A stretch of DNA of 64,000 nt from Adiantum capillus-veneris (GCA_014529385.2 CM043955.1:136348108-136412107), one strand, 5' to 3'; numbered from the stretch's first letter, positions 12,602 to 24,275 are shown. The notes: generated by a model not told the origin, from the letters alone. Program-made: numbers and translations.

Positions 12602-12743
12602 TCTAACTAGGTGCTATGCTTTTTGTTGCTCTCCTCACCCAAGCACTCTTGTTATTTTCATTAGGAAGCTATTCTAATGAAATGCTCACTATGTTCATGC
12701 TATTTTTTGCTACACACAAGTTACTAGACCATTAATGTTACAT

Positions 12744-12755
12744 TGGTATCAGAGC
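12744..12755 (+). other. Element D primer binding site (initiator Met tRNA)
   Basis: TGGTATCAGAGC, the complement of the initiator Met tRNA 3' end, lies one base after the ACA terminus of the presumed LTR. It fixes the LTR end at about 12742. Confidence 0.85.
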
Positions 12756-13159
12756 ACAAGGTTTCTCTTTTCTTGCTCAAGAAGGGAGGTCCTCAAGCTA
12801 GCTATAAATAGTTAGTACTATTAATTGCATGTGAGTAATTAGAATAGGGATTTTTCAGCCTTGTAGTGCGCCTGCGTTTGTGCAGTTAACGGGGCATCAC
12901 CGTCGAGAGCTATGGTCTTAATAGTGGAGTCCTACGGGGCTTGCCTAAGGTTTAACCACTATTGAGCTATTAGAAGCTTGACAGGATCCGGTGTTGTTTT
13001 GGTGTTGAACGACCCTCTCTTCTATTCCTTGCAATTAATGGTATTCGAGCCACGGGTACAATAGCTTGAGTGCTTTTTCTAAAGGGGTAAAGAGGAGTAG
13101 CAACTAGGGCTTGAAGTGCCAAAGTACACCTAAAAAGTGTACACCTAAAAGTTTTTAGA
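12756..13159 (+). other. Element D untranslated leader
   Basis: Follows the primer site and precedes the gag ATG at 13160. No gene or strong motif seen. Contains several short open frames on both strands. Confidence 0.5.
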
Positions 13160-14740
13160 ATGGCTGACAATAGTAAAGAGAGTGAAATTAATGTTGATAA
13201 CTTTGATTTTGCTAATGAGCAAGCTATTAATGATGCCCCGATGCTTGTTAACTATCTTGTTTCTAGGCTTCAACAAGCCATGGGCATTCCATCCCTCCAA
13301 AGTGAAGTGCAACGGCAGCTTCGTGCTCATGGGATTCTCCAAGCTCCCCACCATGATGAGAGAGAACCTAGGAAGCCTCCTTGCGAGACTTCCAAAAGAG
13401 GCTTCTCTCTGATTCAGAAAGAAGAAGAGGATCCCTATGAAGGGCTCAGAAATTTGCTCCTTGATGACGCATATCCTTCTCAAAGGAGAACTCAAGAGCC
13501 TCCACCGAAGGAACGAGAAAGAAGTGAGTCTCCCGCCACCTCGGCGGAGATGGCTCCACGAAGATGGCGGGCTAAACGCTCTCCATGGCCTCCAAAACGG
13601 AGAAGACCATCGCATACTTCTCTACACCATACTTCAAAGAGGGATGACAAAAAGCAAGAGAAGAAAAAGGCAAGAAAGAGGACACCCTCTTCTCCATCTT
13701 CTTCATCCTCTTCGTCTTATGAAAGTGATAGTGAAGACAACGAAGATCAAGGCAAGAAAGATCGAGGAAGAGGTCACCCTCTTCTCCATCTTCCTCAAAC
13801 TCTTCATCTTTTGAAGAAAGTGATGGTGCAACCTTTGAACCATAAAAAAGAACAGGCCATAGAAAATCCTATGCCGTGTGAAAGAGGTTGTCCAAGCTCA
13901 AGAAATTCAAAGAGGGAGGGAAGAGCATCTCTTTCCTTACCTATGATGGCACTTTTGGTGCTACGGACAAAGTCTTGGCCTTTATCCAACAATTTGATGC
14001 GGCCTTTGGAGATGAGGGCTTCACGGAGTCCTTTAAGCTACACCATGTAGCTATGCACATTCAAAAGTCTGCCAGACAATGGTGGTCTAGCCTACGAGCC
14101 AACGGTGAAGCTCCACAAACATGGAAAGCTTTAAGAGCTTCCATTGTGAAGCAGTCTTTGGCCACCGATGCCAAAGACAAAGTGCTCACCGAATGGTGAA
14201 GCTTGAAGCTCTCTCCCTACGAATCCATTCACAAATATGTAGACAAGTTTTGGGATTTACAACTCAAAGCCACTGTCTTCAAGAAGTTGGATTTTAGAGA
14301 GCAAAAGCAAAAATTTTGTGCGAGCTTAACTGAAGAAATGGTGGAGTATGTCAACTCCCAAAGGCCACGCACCATATCAATGGTTATACACCATACTATG
14401 GTGGCCTCTCGACTCAATTTCCAAACGGGGGCTAAAAGAAATTCTAAGCCCACGAAAAAAAAGGGTTCCAATGAGCCTAAGGGGAAGGACAATGTCTAAA
14501 AGTCTCCTAAGGGCAACTCCAACAAAGCTAAAGAGAAGGGAGTCTATAATAGCAAAAATAAACTCTCTCCTAAAGAGCTTGAGCGTTATCGCAAGGATAA
14601 CCGCTGTTTCAAGTGCGACGAGCAAGGGCATGCATACTGCGCTTGTCTCCAAAAGAACATCTGCCATGAACCTCCTAGAGCTACCTTGGTCGAAATCCAA
14701 GAGGAGGAAATTCACCACAAAGGATCTCCTCTATGCCATG
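13160..14740 (+). pseudogene. gag: gag of element D (N-terminal arm, capsid, zinc knuckle)
   Basis: ATG at 13160 opens an arm reading NVDNFDFANEQ, followed by a long Ser/Arg/Lys-rich and acidic region. A frameshift near 13890 leads into the capsid frame: FLTYDGTFGATDKVLAFIQQFD, KSARQWWSSL and LSPYESIHKYVDKFWDL. This is a retrotransposon gag domain. A TGA at 14197-14199 interrupts it. A single CCHC knuckle, CFKCDEQGHAYCAC, is at about 14610-14650 in the same frame. The protease follows. The RS-rich arm is unusual but may be simple-sequence drift. Confidence 0.85.
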
Positions 14741-14749
14741 CTTGGTGAA

Positions 14750-15260
14750 AGGTAAGAGAACATGATGATTTTATTCTCTTTGACCCTGGTTCTACTCACA
14801 ATTTTATATCTATAGAGTTGGCCACCAAGCTAGGCATACAAGCCTACGAGATGGGAGATGTCCTACCCGCAGACGGTGCTTTCAAGGGACAAGAAGCTTC
14901 AATCACTCCCTTAATTGGGAAATTGAGGCTCCATGTCCAAAGCTATGTGGACAAAGAGGACTTCTTTATCTCTCCTCTCAAGCATGAGGATGTAATCCTA
15001 GGGGCACCATGGTTTGATGGCATGACTGCCAATGAGAATCTCCTTTAAGTTCAGGAAAAAAGATATGTATATAGATGCTAAGGAAATGGGTAACACTATA
15101 CCCATTGTACATACACAAGCTTTCAACAAGTCAATAAAGAGCTCTATTTCCGTGTACATGATTTTTGTTAAAGATTCTCAAAATGAACCTAATGTTTTAG
15201 CAAAAGAAAATATACAAAATCAAAAGGAATTAGAGTTATCCAATTTTCTCAAGGGGTTTT
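14750..15260 (+). pseudogene. aspartic protease of element D
   Basis: Reads LFDPGSTHNFIS at about 14775-14810, where the family has D-(S/C)-G-(S/A). The second active-site residue is Pro, probably inactivating. The later motif VILGAPWFDG at about 14993-15023 matches the conserved ILG..W. Spacing between the two fits a retropepsin. A stop follows at 15046-15048 and a lysine/asparagine-rich linker runs to the RT. Confidence 0.8.
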
Positions 15261-15262
15261 AG

Positions 15263-16088
15263 GATGTCTTTATTGACAACATCCCTTGTGAGCTACCTCC
15301 TAAACGAGGTAATGATGACCATGCAATTGAACTTTTTCCAGGAAGTTCACCGCCTAACAAACCTCCTTATAGAGTTTCTCAAGCTCAACAAGAGGAGATT
15401 ATGCGGCAAGTGCATGAGTTAGTTGAGAAGGGCATGGTTAGGCCTAGCTCATCTCCATTTTGTTCTCCTGTGCTACTAGTGCAAAAGAAAGACGGCACAT
15501 ATCGTATGTGTGTTGACTATAAAAAATAGGCTTCCTGTTCCACGGGTAGAAGACCTATTTGATAAGTTACAAGGATCCACCTACTTCAGTAGGATTGACC
15601 TAAAAAGTGGCTATCATCAAATAAGGATAGTTGAAGCACTAAATAGGATCACTATAAAAAATAGGCTTCCTGTTCCACGGGTAGAAGACCTATTTGATAA
15701 GCTACAAGGATCCACCTACTTCAGTAGGATTGACCTAAAAAGTGGCTATCATCAAATAAGGATAGTTGATCAAGACATTGTAAAGACCTCATTTTGCACT
15801 ACGTTGGGTCTTTACGAGTATATTGTCATGCCTTTTGGCTTGACCAATGCACCAGCCACATTCAACCGCTTGATGGAGAAGCTATTCAGGTCTCACCGAA
15901 CCTTTACTGGAGTGTTCTTTGATGATATCATCATCTACTCTAATTTATTAGACAAACACAAGCAACACCTCTAGGTAATATTTCAAGTTCTAAGGGAGAA
16001 TAAACTTTATGTTAATCGAAAGAAAAGTGCATTTTTCTTACAAGAGATTCAGTATTTAGGTCACATTATCTCTCAAGATTGCATCCAA
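15263..16088 (+). pseudogene. reverse transcriptase of element D with internal duplication
   Basis: RT blocks in order: LVEKGMVRPSSSPFCSPVLLVQKKDG, then YRMCVDY, then a duplicated [33 protein letters not shown] block, then MPFGLTNAPATF and VFFDDIIIYS. The catalytic aspartates are present. The duplication has an offset of 135 bp (15516 versus 15651) and replaces the normal ALNRIT junction in the first copy with a stop. A second stop lies at 15972-15974. The element would encode a Ty3-type RT. Confidence 0.9.
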
Positions 16089-16720
16089 ATGGATCCATCA
16101 AAGTTAGAGGTAATAAAAGGATGGCCTAAACCAAGGAATCTTCATGAATTAAGAAGCTTTATAGATATGTGCGCATACTATAGACGCTTCATAGAAAAGT
16201 TCTCACTAATAGCAGGACCATTACATGACCTAACAAAGAAAAACGTTAGGTACACATGGTCTGCCAAGGAGAACAATGATTTCAAAAAGCTTATCTCTCA
16301 ATCTGTGCTTACACTACCGGATCTCTCAAATCCATTTGAGGTCCAATGTGATGCTTGTGGTGATTGCCTTGGAGCTGTTTTGCTCCAAGAAGGGCATGCC
16401 ATAGGCTATGAAAGTCGAAGGCTCGACCCTGTTGAGCAAGCTCTAGGCATATATGAAAAGGAACTCCTCACAATTCTACATGCCTTAGACTCATGGAAGC
16501 ACTATTTATTGGGAACTCCTTTCATTCTGCGAATGGATCACCAAAGTCTTAAGTACTTCATGATGCAGACCAAGCTCTCCGACAAACAAATGAGGTGGGA
16601 AAATTTCTTTCGCAATTTCATTTTCATATTGCTCACATTGCTGGCAAGCATAATCAAGTAGCCGACGCACTCTCAAGACGGCCGAGAGTGAATGCGATTT
16701 CCATGCAACTCACAATGATC
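16089..16720 (+). pseudogene. RNase H of element D
   Basis: 190 open codons start MDPSKLEVIKGWPKPRN (the RT thumb), then YYRRFIEKFS, YTWSAKENNDF, VQCDACGDCLGAVL, IYEKELLTILHAL and RMDHQSLKYF. The Asp, Glu and Asp catalytic positions of RNase H are present. A frameshift near 16610 is followed by HIAGKHNQVADALSRRP, the typical C-terminal end. Confidence 0.9.
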
Positions 16721-16930
16721 TATCTTCTATGATAGATAGTATGCTATTGATCCCAATTTTAAAGATGTGATTTCAGCTCTTGCATTAGGGAATAAAGAGG
16801 AACCATTTACTTTACAAGATGGTTATCTTCTCTATGGAAATAGACTATGTGTTACTAGCTCACTACGTGAGAAAGTAATGTATGAATCTCATGCTCCTCC
16901 TTATGCAGGGAATAGAGGGATTCAGTCTTA
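16721..16930 (+). pseudogene. integrase zinc-binding domain of element D, cut short
   Basis: Reads DGYLLYGNRLCV, SLREKVMYESHAPPYAGNRGIQ, the usual lead-in to the integrase HHCC zinc-binding domain (the second His of GHRG is Asn here). The match ends at about 16930. From there the plus strand is the complement of family-A ORF2. The catalytic core is absent. Confidence 0.8.
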
Positions 16931-17890
16931 TGTACAATGGTGGGTGGAGGTTGTGTCAAAGCTTCTATTTCCGTATAGGAACTACATGAAGAGCAAGAAG
17001 CTTCATTTGACTTCCTTGTTCTTGAGCTAGGTGGAACAAATCGTTCTTTCTTCGGTACCCAAACTAGCTCTGGAGCGGGTGTGTAGCATTCTGTGATTTT
17101 TTTCTTTTCACGACTTCAATTCATTTTGGAGCCACAAGATTGGGCTCACATGGGCCATGTGACAAGTAAGAGAGCACAATTTACGTTTTGGCACCCACAT
17201 TTGATCATTTCCTTCGTAGTAGCCTTGGGCTTCCAATAGTTTTTTAGGAGTCCAACGCAACGTTTCTTTACATTTCTTGGGGCGAGTGGGACGTCTCTTA
17301 CCAGGCTCCCGTCTTTTAGCACTAGCGATGGTCACTAAAGAAGCTTTAGGGTCCACTTGTATGTTTTCTTTGTTATATTGGGATGGGTCTTGTGTGTCTC
17401 AAGCTTTATTTCAACTACATCAGTTGAAGCTCTAGAGAGTTGGGCTATGGGGACATATGGTTCAACCTCTTGGACATGAAATGTTTTGGGTTTTATTTCC
17501 TTAAGAGGTAATATCTCAAGGACTATGGCTTGAGTGGCAGGGCTAAGAGTTGGTTTTTGCTTTGTGACACCCCCTCTCCCCCAATCAATAGTGCATTTGG
17601 TGGCTATCATCCATGTGCGTCCTAGGTTTATAATACCCTCCATAGTTCTAACAAGCATGACCAAAAAGTCTTGAGCTACAACCCCATTGTCAGAACTGAC
17701 AGAAGTGTGCCAGATTCCAAAAACTGTAGTTTTTTCCTTGTTGACACCCTTGACTTGGATAATACTTTCAGATAGAGGTGGCTTCCCTAACTGACACCAC
17801 ACCCCATATGATAGCAGATTATATATTTAGCACCCGTGTCTAAATAAGGCGTTATATAGCACTTTTCCATAGGCGTTGTTTAGCTCAATA
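16931..17890 (-). pseudogene. ORF2: post-integrase retropepsin-like protein (A1)
   Basis: After integrase, the minus strand at 17845-17860 encodes LDTGAKY. After a 1-2 base frame slip it continues (17335-17802) as WCQLGKPPLSESIIQVKGVNK, FGIWHTSV, DNGVVAQDFLVM, INLGRTWM and TKCTIDW. D-T-G-A followed about 70 residues later by NLGR.W is the retropepsin layout. The C-terminal part (17108-17356) is basic, with KRREPGKRRPTRPKKCK and LEAQGYYEGNDQMWVPKRKLC. It ends at the junction with element D. The protease call is inferred from motif and spacing. The basic tail might bind nucleic acid. Confidence 0.65.
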
Positions 17891-18011
17891 GGGTATCATA
17901 GAGGCGTGCCAGAGTCCAACCAATCCTCGTTGGTTTCACGTCGGGAATGCATGTGTAACTCCAAGGTTAGCCTCTCATTGGCATCTTCTGCGTTGTTTTC
18001 ACTCCTTAGCA

Positions 18012-19133
18012 TCATCTTGAGCTTGTTTCTTCTGTTTGTGCCTTTGCTGCCTTTTTTTGATGGATGGCACGTAGCTCCTCTTGGCTTAAAGGATCATAGT
18101 ATCTTTTAAATTTGCTTCCATTGAGGAATCCAATGGTTTCAACTCCATCAAGAGTCTCCACACGAATGGTTCCTTGTGGGGTGATCTCACATACTCTATA
18201 TGGTCTTTTTCCCACGTATTTCAACTTTTTCTTTTTGTTACGCACTCCATACATAAGGACTTTATCACCAACATTGATATCTTTGTTCTTTAGATGATGG
18301 TCAAACCATTTCTTCCTCCTATCTTTCTCCACAAGTGCATTTCACACAGCTAATTGTCTCTCTTCATCTAGCCTTTCAAGGATATATAATCACTCAACTA
18401 AGGGGTTACCATCCCAACCTTCTTGAGAAGCTACTCGAAGACTAGGAACGACAAACTCCCATGGCATAACCGCTTCTTGGCCATACACCATCTTGAATGG
18501 TGTGCAATTAATGGCAACTTTGTACACAGTACGATAAGCCCATAGAGTTGATGTAAGCTTTAAATCCCAATCTATGCGATGAGCTTCCACCGTTTTGGTC
18601 AAAATAGAGATTAAGGTCTTGTTGGTGCTCTTAGCTTGGCCATTTGCTTGTGGATAATAAGGTGTGGACTTATGGTGAGCTATCATAAAGTTGGTAGTGA
18701 GTTCTTTTATTACTCCATTTATAAAATGAGTACCATTGTCACTCACAATCTCAAAGGGACAACCAAATCTTGTAATAATGTTCTCAAAGAGAAACTTGGC
18801 AGTTGACCTCGCATCGGCCTTACGTGTCGCCCTGGCTTCCGCCCACTTTGTCACATAGTCAATGGCAATGATAATATATCGAGATTGAGTGCTACGAGCT
18901 GCCGGACTAATTGGGCCTACAAAGTCCAAACCCCATTTTTCAAATGGTTGAGTCACTCTAATAGGATGTAAGGGCATCCTATCCTTTTGTTGTGTGATCT
19001 TGTAATGTTGGCATTCATCACATCCTTTTGCAAAAAGTGATGCATCCTTGAATAAAGTAGGCCACCAATAGCCTGATTGCAACACCTTTCTAGATGTTAG
19101 TTCTCCTGAGAAATGTCCTACGGCTATACCCAT
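18012..19133 (-). pseudogene. integrase with Lys at the catalytic Glu position (A1)
   Basis: HHCC zinc domain: MGIAVGHFSGELTSRKVLQSGYWW and CDECQHY. The core contains KWGLDFVGPIS (first Asp) and IVSDNGTHF (second Asp). Thirty-five residues later comes YYPQANGQAKSTNKTL, where the catalytic Glu of the DD35E triad should be. Here the codon is AAG (Lys). The C-terminal part (18012-18332) has KNKDINVGDKVLMYG and KKKLKYVGKRPYRVCEI, a Ty3 integrase C-terminal domain. A frameshift divides the two parts near 18340-18390. Confidence 0.9.
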
Positions 19134-19154
19134 GTGGGCTTCTTGTAGTATGTA

Positions 19155-19826
19155 TCAATACTCATCCTCACAGGCACAATCTCTAAGAATATCATCCTTC
19201 CCTAGCCTGTAGAGAGTTCCTGCAATGAAAGAGTAAGGTTCACATTCTTTTAACAGTTTTTGAGCTATGTCCTTACGAAGCTCTTTGGGTGGAAAACCAT
19301 TAATAAAGTTCACAATCTTCTCACTCCATTCAAGTATGGTTTCGACTAGGAATAGAGAAGTATCGGGCAACTCATCAGCAACTCCAGTACGGGCTTCACC
19401 ATTGGGTATGCGAGAGAAATGATCCGCCATGACATGTCTTTTACCAAGCCTCACCACAATGGTAAAATTAAACTCAAGGAGAATTAACAACCATCCTGTA
19501 ATTCTTCCCGTGGAACGAGGTTTATTTACTAGATACAACAAGGTTTGATGATCAACATAGAAAACAAACTTGTTGGCCAGAAGGTAGTAGCAAAATTTCC
19601 TCACTGCATAAATCATACCTAAACCTTCTCGCTCTGTAGTGGTGTAGTTTCTCTCGGCATCATTCAATTGACGACTTGCAAAGCTAATGGGGCAGTCTAG
19701 TTTATGTTCTCCTGGTTGATCTAGAACAAACCCAGTAGTTAAGTTTGATGCATCAATATGCACATGGAAAATTACATTCCAATCGGGCACTCGTAGAATA
19801 GGAGCGCTAGTCAAGGTCTTTTTCAA
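19155..19826 (-). pseudogene. RNase H and linker to integrase (A1)
   Basis: Starts LKKTLTSAPILRVPDWN, then VHIDASNLTTGFVL, YTTTEREGLGMIYAV and FYVDHQTLLYLVNKP. These carry the RNase H acidic residues. It continues through MADHFSRIPNGEA, the end of RNase H, and a linker ending near CEPYSFIAGTLYRLGKDDILRDC. A stop separates it from the integrase piece at 18390-19133. Confidence 0.9.
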
Positions 19827-19829
19827 TGA

Positions 19830-20966
19830 CTAATAAGCATGGTCACACTCCGCAGTCCATTGGAACTCGATAAGAAGCTTGTACAAAGGACGAGCTATCT
19901 CGGCAAAGTTTAAAATAAACCGTCGGTAATAACCAACATGGCCCATGAACCTTTGAACTCCTTTATAGTTTGTAGGTGGTGTCAATTCAGCAATGGCTTT
20001 TATTTTGCTCTCATCTGTGGAAATCTCATTTTTGGACACTATATTGCCTAAAATGACTCCAACCCAAAATTGGCATTTGAAAGGGTTTAAGGAGATGCGA
20101 TACAATCTGCACTTCTCAATCACTTTTCGTAAGCATGATAGATGTTCTTTCCAAGAGGAATAAACACAAAGGTCATCTAAGAAAGCTTCACAAAACTTTC
20201 TCAAATATTCTCTAAAAGCAGTGTTTATTACTCTTTGAAAGGTAGCAGGCGCATTGGTTAAGCCAAAAGCCATAACACGAAATGCAAACACTCCAAATTC
20301 GGTTATAAAGACTGTTTTAGCTTGGTCCTCCAGCGCAATTGTGATTTGATTGTAGATAGAGTACCCATCTAAAAAGCTATAAGATTCCTTCCCTGCAACT
20401 CTTTCAAGCACATGTTCTGAATATGGAAAGGGGTAATGGTCTCTCGGAGTGGCAGCATTGACCTTCTTGAGCTCCACGCACACTCTGAGTTTCCCATTCT
20501 TTTTTGGCACAATCACGATTGGAGACACCCATTCTGAGTGCTCAGTAGGGTATATGAATCCACATTTCACAAGCTTTTCAATCTCTGCATATTTAGGATT
20601 CATTGGGTAGGGTCGTTGCTTAACTGGTTTAGCCATGCTGTTCATGGGGATTGTGTGTTGCACCACGGAAATATATGTCCAGGCAAATATATCCCTAAAT
20701 TCCTTGAGAAGTTCTTTAAGTACACACTCATTAGTCTCTGTTGGATCTTGGGCAATGAAAACAGGTTTGGACTCTTCTTGTGGGTCTGCTAACTCTATTT
20801 CCTTAACTATCACTGGACCGTCATAGACACCATTACTCCCATCGATAGGTTTTCTTTGAGCCTTTGTATAAACAACCTTACGTTCCTCTGTGGTATCGGA
20901 TTTAAAATGTTCAGGTGTAGGGTGTAAGTCTGTGGGGTCCTGTTGTTCTGTGGACTGTGATTTCAC
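19830..20966 (-). pseudogene. reverse transcriptase (A1)
   Basis: 378 open codons. RT blocks in order: YPMNPKYAEIEKLVKCGFIYP, SEWVSPIVIVPKKNGKLRVCVELKKVN, RVAGKESYSFLDGYSIYNQ, FRVMAFGLTNAPATFQ, FLDDLCVYSSW, then RFMGHVGYYRRFI of the thumb. LDD catalytic aspartates are intact. Compared with A3 a few residues are lost before PKYAEIEK. The LDGYSGYNQI type of block is characteristic of the Athila/Tat group. The stop at the left end separates it from RNase H by a single in-frame codon. Confidence 0.92.
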
Positions 20967-21005
20967 TTCCGATTCCTTTTGTTGTTGAGCTAACTCTTGA
21001 TTTTG

Positions 21006-22360
21006 TCATCTCCTTACGGTACGGCTCAACTTTGGCTTCTCTGTAGCCTCTATTTGTGTGATGTCAATGGGTTGTGGACTACACCACATAATGCTTTGAA
21101 GGTATTCACCCCAATTATCTACCAACTTCCGATGAGCATCACATGTCCCTATATAATTAATCCATTCCACAATAGATTGATTTTCATTTATTCTAGCATG
21201 CACATTTGCTCAATATCGTCGCCTTTTATATCTCTTACTCTTCTTGTCTAATTTTTGATTACGGTCGATCTCTAGTGAAGAGTCAGTAGATGAATTGCTA
21301 CTTGTGTCTTAGGCTCCCTTGGATAGATTGTCATCTAGGGTACCAATGGGCCTTGAATGGTTTGTCCCCACATTTGCACTAAGATTTAACTCATATTATT
21401 TGTCCTCAGAGTCAATTTCAATCGATGATTCTGACCCCAAATTGTGTGGGCTATAGTCTTGTGAGATGCTATTGGTTCCAATGCTAGTCAAACCTTCATC
21501 TTGTAGGTCATCAGAAGCTATATGCATTGATTCTAGCACATTTAAGGGTATGAATGGTGGCATTTAATCCCCCTCAGGTGTTACCTAGGTCGTCCCCCTA
21601 TTTCCCTAAGTGTCTAGGGTTGCTGCTAGGTGGACCCAATCCACATTGTCTGACTCAGTCATCCCAGGCAGTACATCCATATAAGGAGAATCTTCCCCAA
21701 CATCAGTGTCCGCTTTACACATGTAACAATATTGCAATGGGGCCGAGTGAACTGTGGTGTTAGATCTATGATCAATTATAAACCTCTTTCCTAGAGGATG
21801 TGCTCGACCAGTTCCAAGATCCACTCGAATGACAGAATCTTGGAACTGCAAGTAGACATGGTTTTTAGACTAGTCATGCACCATTTTTGCTTCCATCATG
21901 AAAGGACATCCTAAGATCATTTTCGATGCCATAGTGTGCTTGGATAAATCCATAACATTGAAGATAATTCTTATTTTATATCCAAAGACCTTGATTTTGA
22001 GATCTTCTACCATCCCAATAGGTTTAACAATAGACCCATTGGCCATCTTAACTACTATGGTTGTGGTTGCAAGGTGAGGTCTTCCCATAGTTTCCCAGTA
22101 ATTTTTAGTCACAATGCTAACCCTAGCACCACCATCAAGGATTCCTTTCACAGTTAATTCCTTAGTAGTGATTGGTATGGTTGATTTGGATTCATCACCC
22201 TCAAAGTATTGTCCCAACTTGTTAATAGGAATTTCTACCACAAAGTTCTCATCTAGGTTGGGTTGTGGATCTAAGTGTTCCTCCTCTATTGGCATCTCCC
22301 CAGCTCCATCCATTTGTGCAAATTGTGGTAGCCCAAACTCCAGTTCTCCATTGAGGAAAG
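21006..22360 (-). pseudogene. pre-RT aspartic protease with D-G-G motif (A1)
   Basis: The 147-codon piece 21870-22313 reads VKGILDGGARVSIVTKNYWE, then MANGSIVKPIGMVEDLKIKVFG and SKMILGCPFMMEAKM. Placement, spacing and the ILG.PFM motif are those of a retropepsin, but the active-site triad is D-G-G rather than D-S/T-G. The piece 21606-21851 continues with FQDSVIRVDLGTGRAHPLG. The piece 21006-21203 ends with CDAHRKLVDNWGEYLQ. Stops lie between them. A3 carries the same D-G-G, so it is probably ancestral to the copies rather than private damage. Confidence 0.8.
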
Positions 22361-24275
22361 CTCAAAGAGCTGAGACTAGCTCAGGGTCTTTATATAGTTT
22401 GGACATGATGGTGGTTCTAACTTCTGAAGACATGAAATCCATCAATTTGTCAATGTTTAATGGCACCTTTTGGGCTTCAGCCCCTTGACGTGGGATAGAT
22501 GGGATCTCCATTTCTTTGATAGGATCATGTAGTCCCTCTGTAACATTCTTTCCATCAAGAAGTGAGTACTTCCTCTTTCCCATGACTTTAAGTCACTTTC
22601 TTCTTGGATGACACTAGGTATGGCTAAGGGTCTATGGACTTGGTGAGGTTGTTGTTGCATAGGGAATACTGTGTCTGTAATCTGGATCTGCCTAGGTGCT
22701 GGCCCTAGATCCCTTTGGGTATCTTCTACCAAACTCCTTAATTGCTTGACTCGCTCGATCTCCTCTGTAGGGTTTGGATAAGTTCCTATATGATGATCTT
22801 CCTTGTTGGTTTCTTTTATAGTGGTCGTTTTGATCTCCATGGTTTCACCTGAATCAGAATCCTCTTGAGCGTCATTCATATCTATGGGGTCGTCACCAGT
22901 CCCTATGTTGGTCTTTGAACTGGGGTATGACTTTGCTACTTTTTGTGATCTCTTCCTTCATGTTTTCTTCTTTTTCTGAGATTGGGCAATTGATGCCGTG
23001 TCTCTTTCCTCAAGAATATAATTTTGTTTTTGGAGCATCAATCATGTGAGTACGTTTATCGGTACCACAGGTGTACTTGTGATGGGTCCTCGGTAACCTC
23101 AATCAAGGTTAATGGCGTGATCTTCGGCACATTTGGATTATTTGGACATTAGGCAATCAAATGATCTATGCCACATCGATTATACATGAGTATCGACATT
23201 GTAGACGTGCTCACTTGATTGGTTTGCATTAGTGTGGCGTTCTTTTGTAGCCTAATAGGACACTCGACCACACGATGTGGACCTCCACACTCATAGAATT
23301 GAAGAGGTGGTCTCTTAGCAGTGTAATTGATATTTTGGCCTCTTGCAGCAAGAGCAGCTACTTAATAGACATGTTTGACTTGTCCTCAATAGTCCTCCAT
23401 GTAGTGTTGTGGACTTTCTTCAAGCGCATCCATCCCATAAGCAATATTAGGGTCTATATCTTCCTCACAGCCTTCCAAACAAGCAATAGATGACTCACAA
23501 CCCACTTGATTCATAGAAGTGATTCTCGGATGTGGTGGTTACACTCCTAGCACTGGAGGTGGTAAGGGTGTTATTAGAACAACATTTTGGGCCCTAGGGA
23601 CCATGTGTTGTGACATTTGTTTAAGAGGTGGGGCTGGCATCAATGTAGGCACTCGAGGTGTGTCTGTCCATGCGAAGGTTGGTCTAGTGGCCATTGTACG
23701 CTTAAATACTATGCAATCCTTAGCTTGATGACCATACCTCCCACAGGCATTGCAATTCCCATTGAATTTTACTCTAAAAGTAGGGCATTCACTGGTACTA
23801 TGCGGTCCATAGCACACTAAGCACCATTGTTGCTCCCTTCTTGGATACATATGATTGTTTTGTGGAGCAGGATTGTCTCTAAGACTCTCTTGAATGGCCT
23901 TGGTGAGTTCTGCTAAAGTCATCTCAGATATCTTTGGCTCCTTAGAAATAGGCTTCAGGGTCATTGGCTGATGCCCCGATGCTTGTGAGCTAATAGATTT
24001 AGTCTCAACAGACACTCTTTCTCCTTGAATCATTAAATTATCCTCTGGTGACTGCTTCCCAAGTGGTGATACCTCTAATGACTAGGTCATTGTAGATATC
24101 CTCATGTTGTAATCCCCTAATGAATCTACCAAGAAATTGATTATTATTGAAGCGCTCATTTGGATTACAACGAGAATTCAAATGCTTCAAGCGACTAATA
24201 AAGTCTCTCACCGACTCTCCTTCCTCTCGTTGGGCTTTCTGGACCTGAGAGGCTACACCCCAAATCACTCCCTCT
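22360..24275 (-). pseudogene. gag: gag C-terminal half with zinc knuckles (A1)
   Basis: Capsid end at 24038-24268 reads REEGESVRDFISRLKHLNSRCNP and FIRGLQHEDIYNDL. The next frame (23539-24033) has CYGPHSTSEC and CNACGRYGHQAKDC. Further left, broken frames carry knuckles matching CYECGGPHRVAEC and CNQCGIDHLIAQC of A3. After that is an acidic linker (22457-22879) with NKEDHHIGTYPNPTEEIERVKQLRSLVEDTQ. Frameshifts separate these pieces. Gag would package element RNA. Confidence 0.8.

Larger units (their letters stand above)
12607..16930 (+). mobile_element. Element D: chromovirus-like Ty3/gypsy element, 3' truncated
   Basis: The right end of a 5' LTR (to 12742, ...GTTACA) is followed by a primer site and then gag, protease, RT, RNase H and the first part of integrase, all on the plus strand. 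Similarity stops at about 16930 inside the integrase zinc-binding domain, where family-A sequence on the opposite strand begins. There is no 3' LTR. Stops and a duplication in RT show it is inactive. Most of its 5' LTR lies left of element C. Confidence 0.9.
16931..24275 (-). mobile_element. Family-A copy A1: Athila/Tat-like Ty3 element, both ends missing
   Basis: Read from right to left: gag zinc knuckles, protease, RT, RNase H, integrase and ORF2. The order and sequence match composite A3 by eye. Right end: similarity to the A3 gag stops at about 24275. Left end: within ORF2 at about 16930, joined to element D. No LTR, primer site or PPT remains. It is a useful comparison copy because its protease segment is in the original orientation, unlike A3. 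Confidence 0.9.

Noticed and set aside
13145-13615. Minus-strand open frame at 13145-13615
   Set aside because: Antisense to element D gag. Arg/Ser-rich only because of the complementary sequence.
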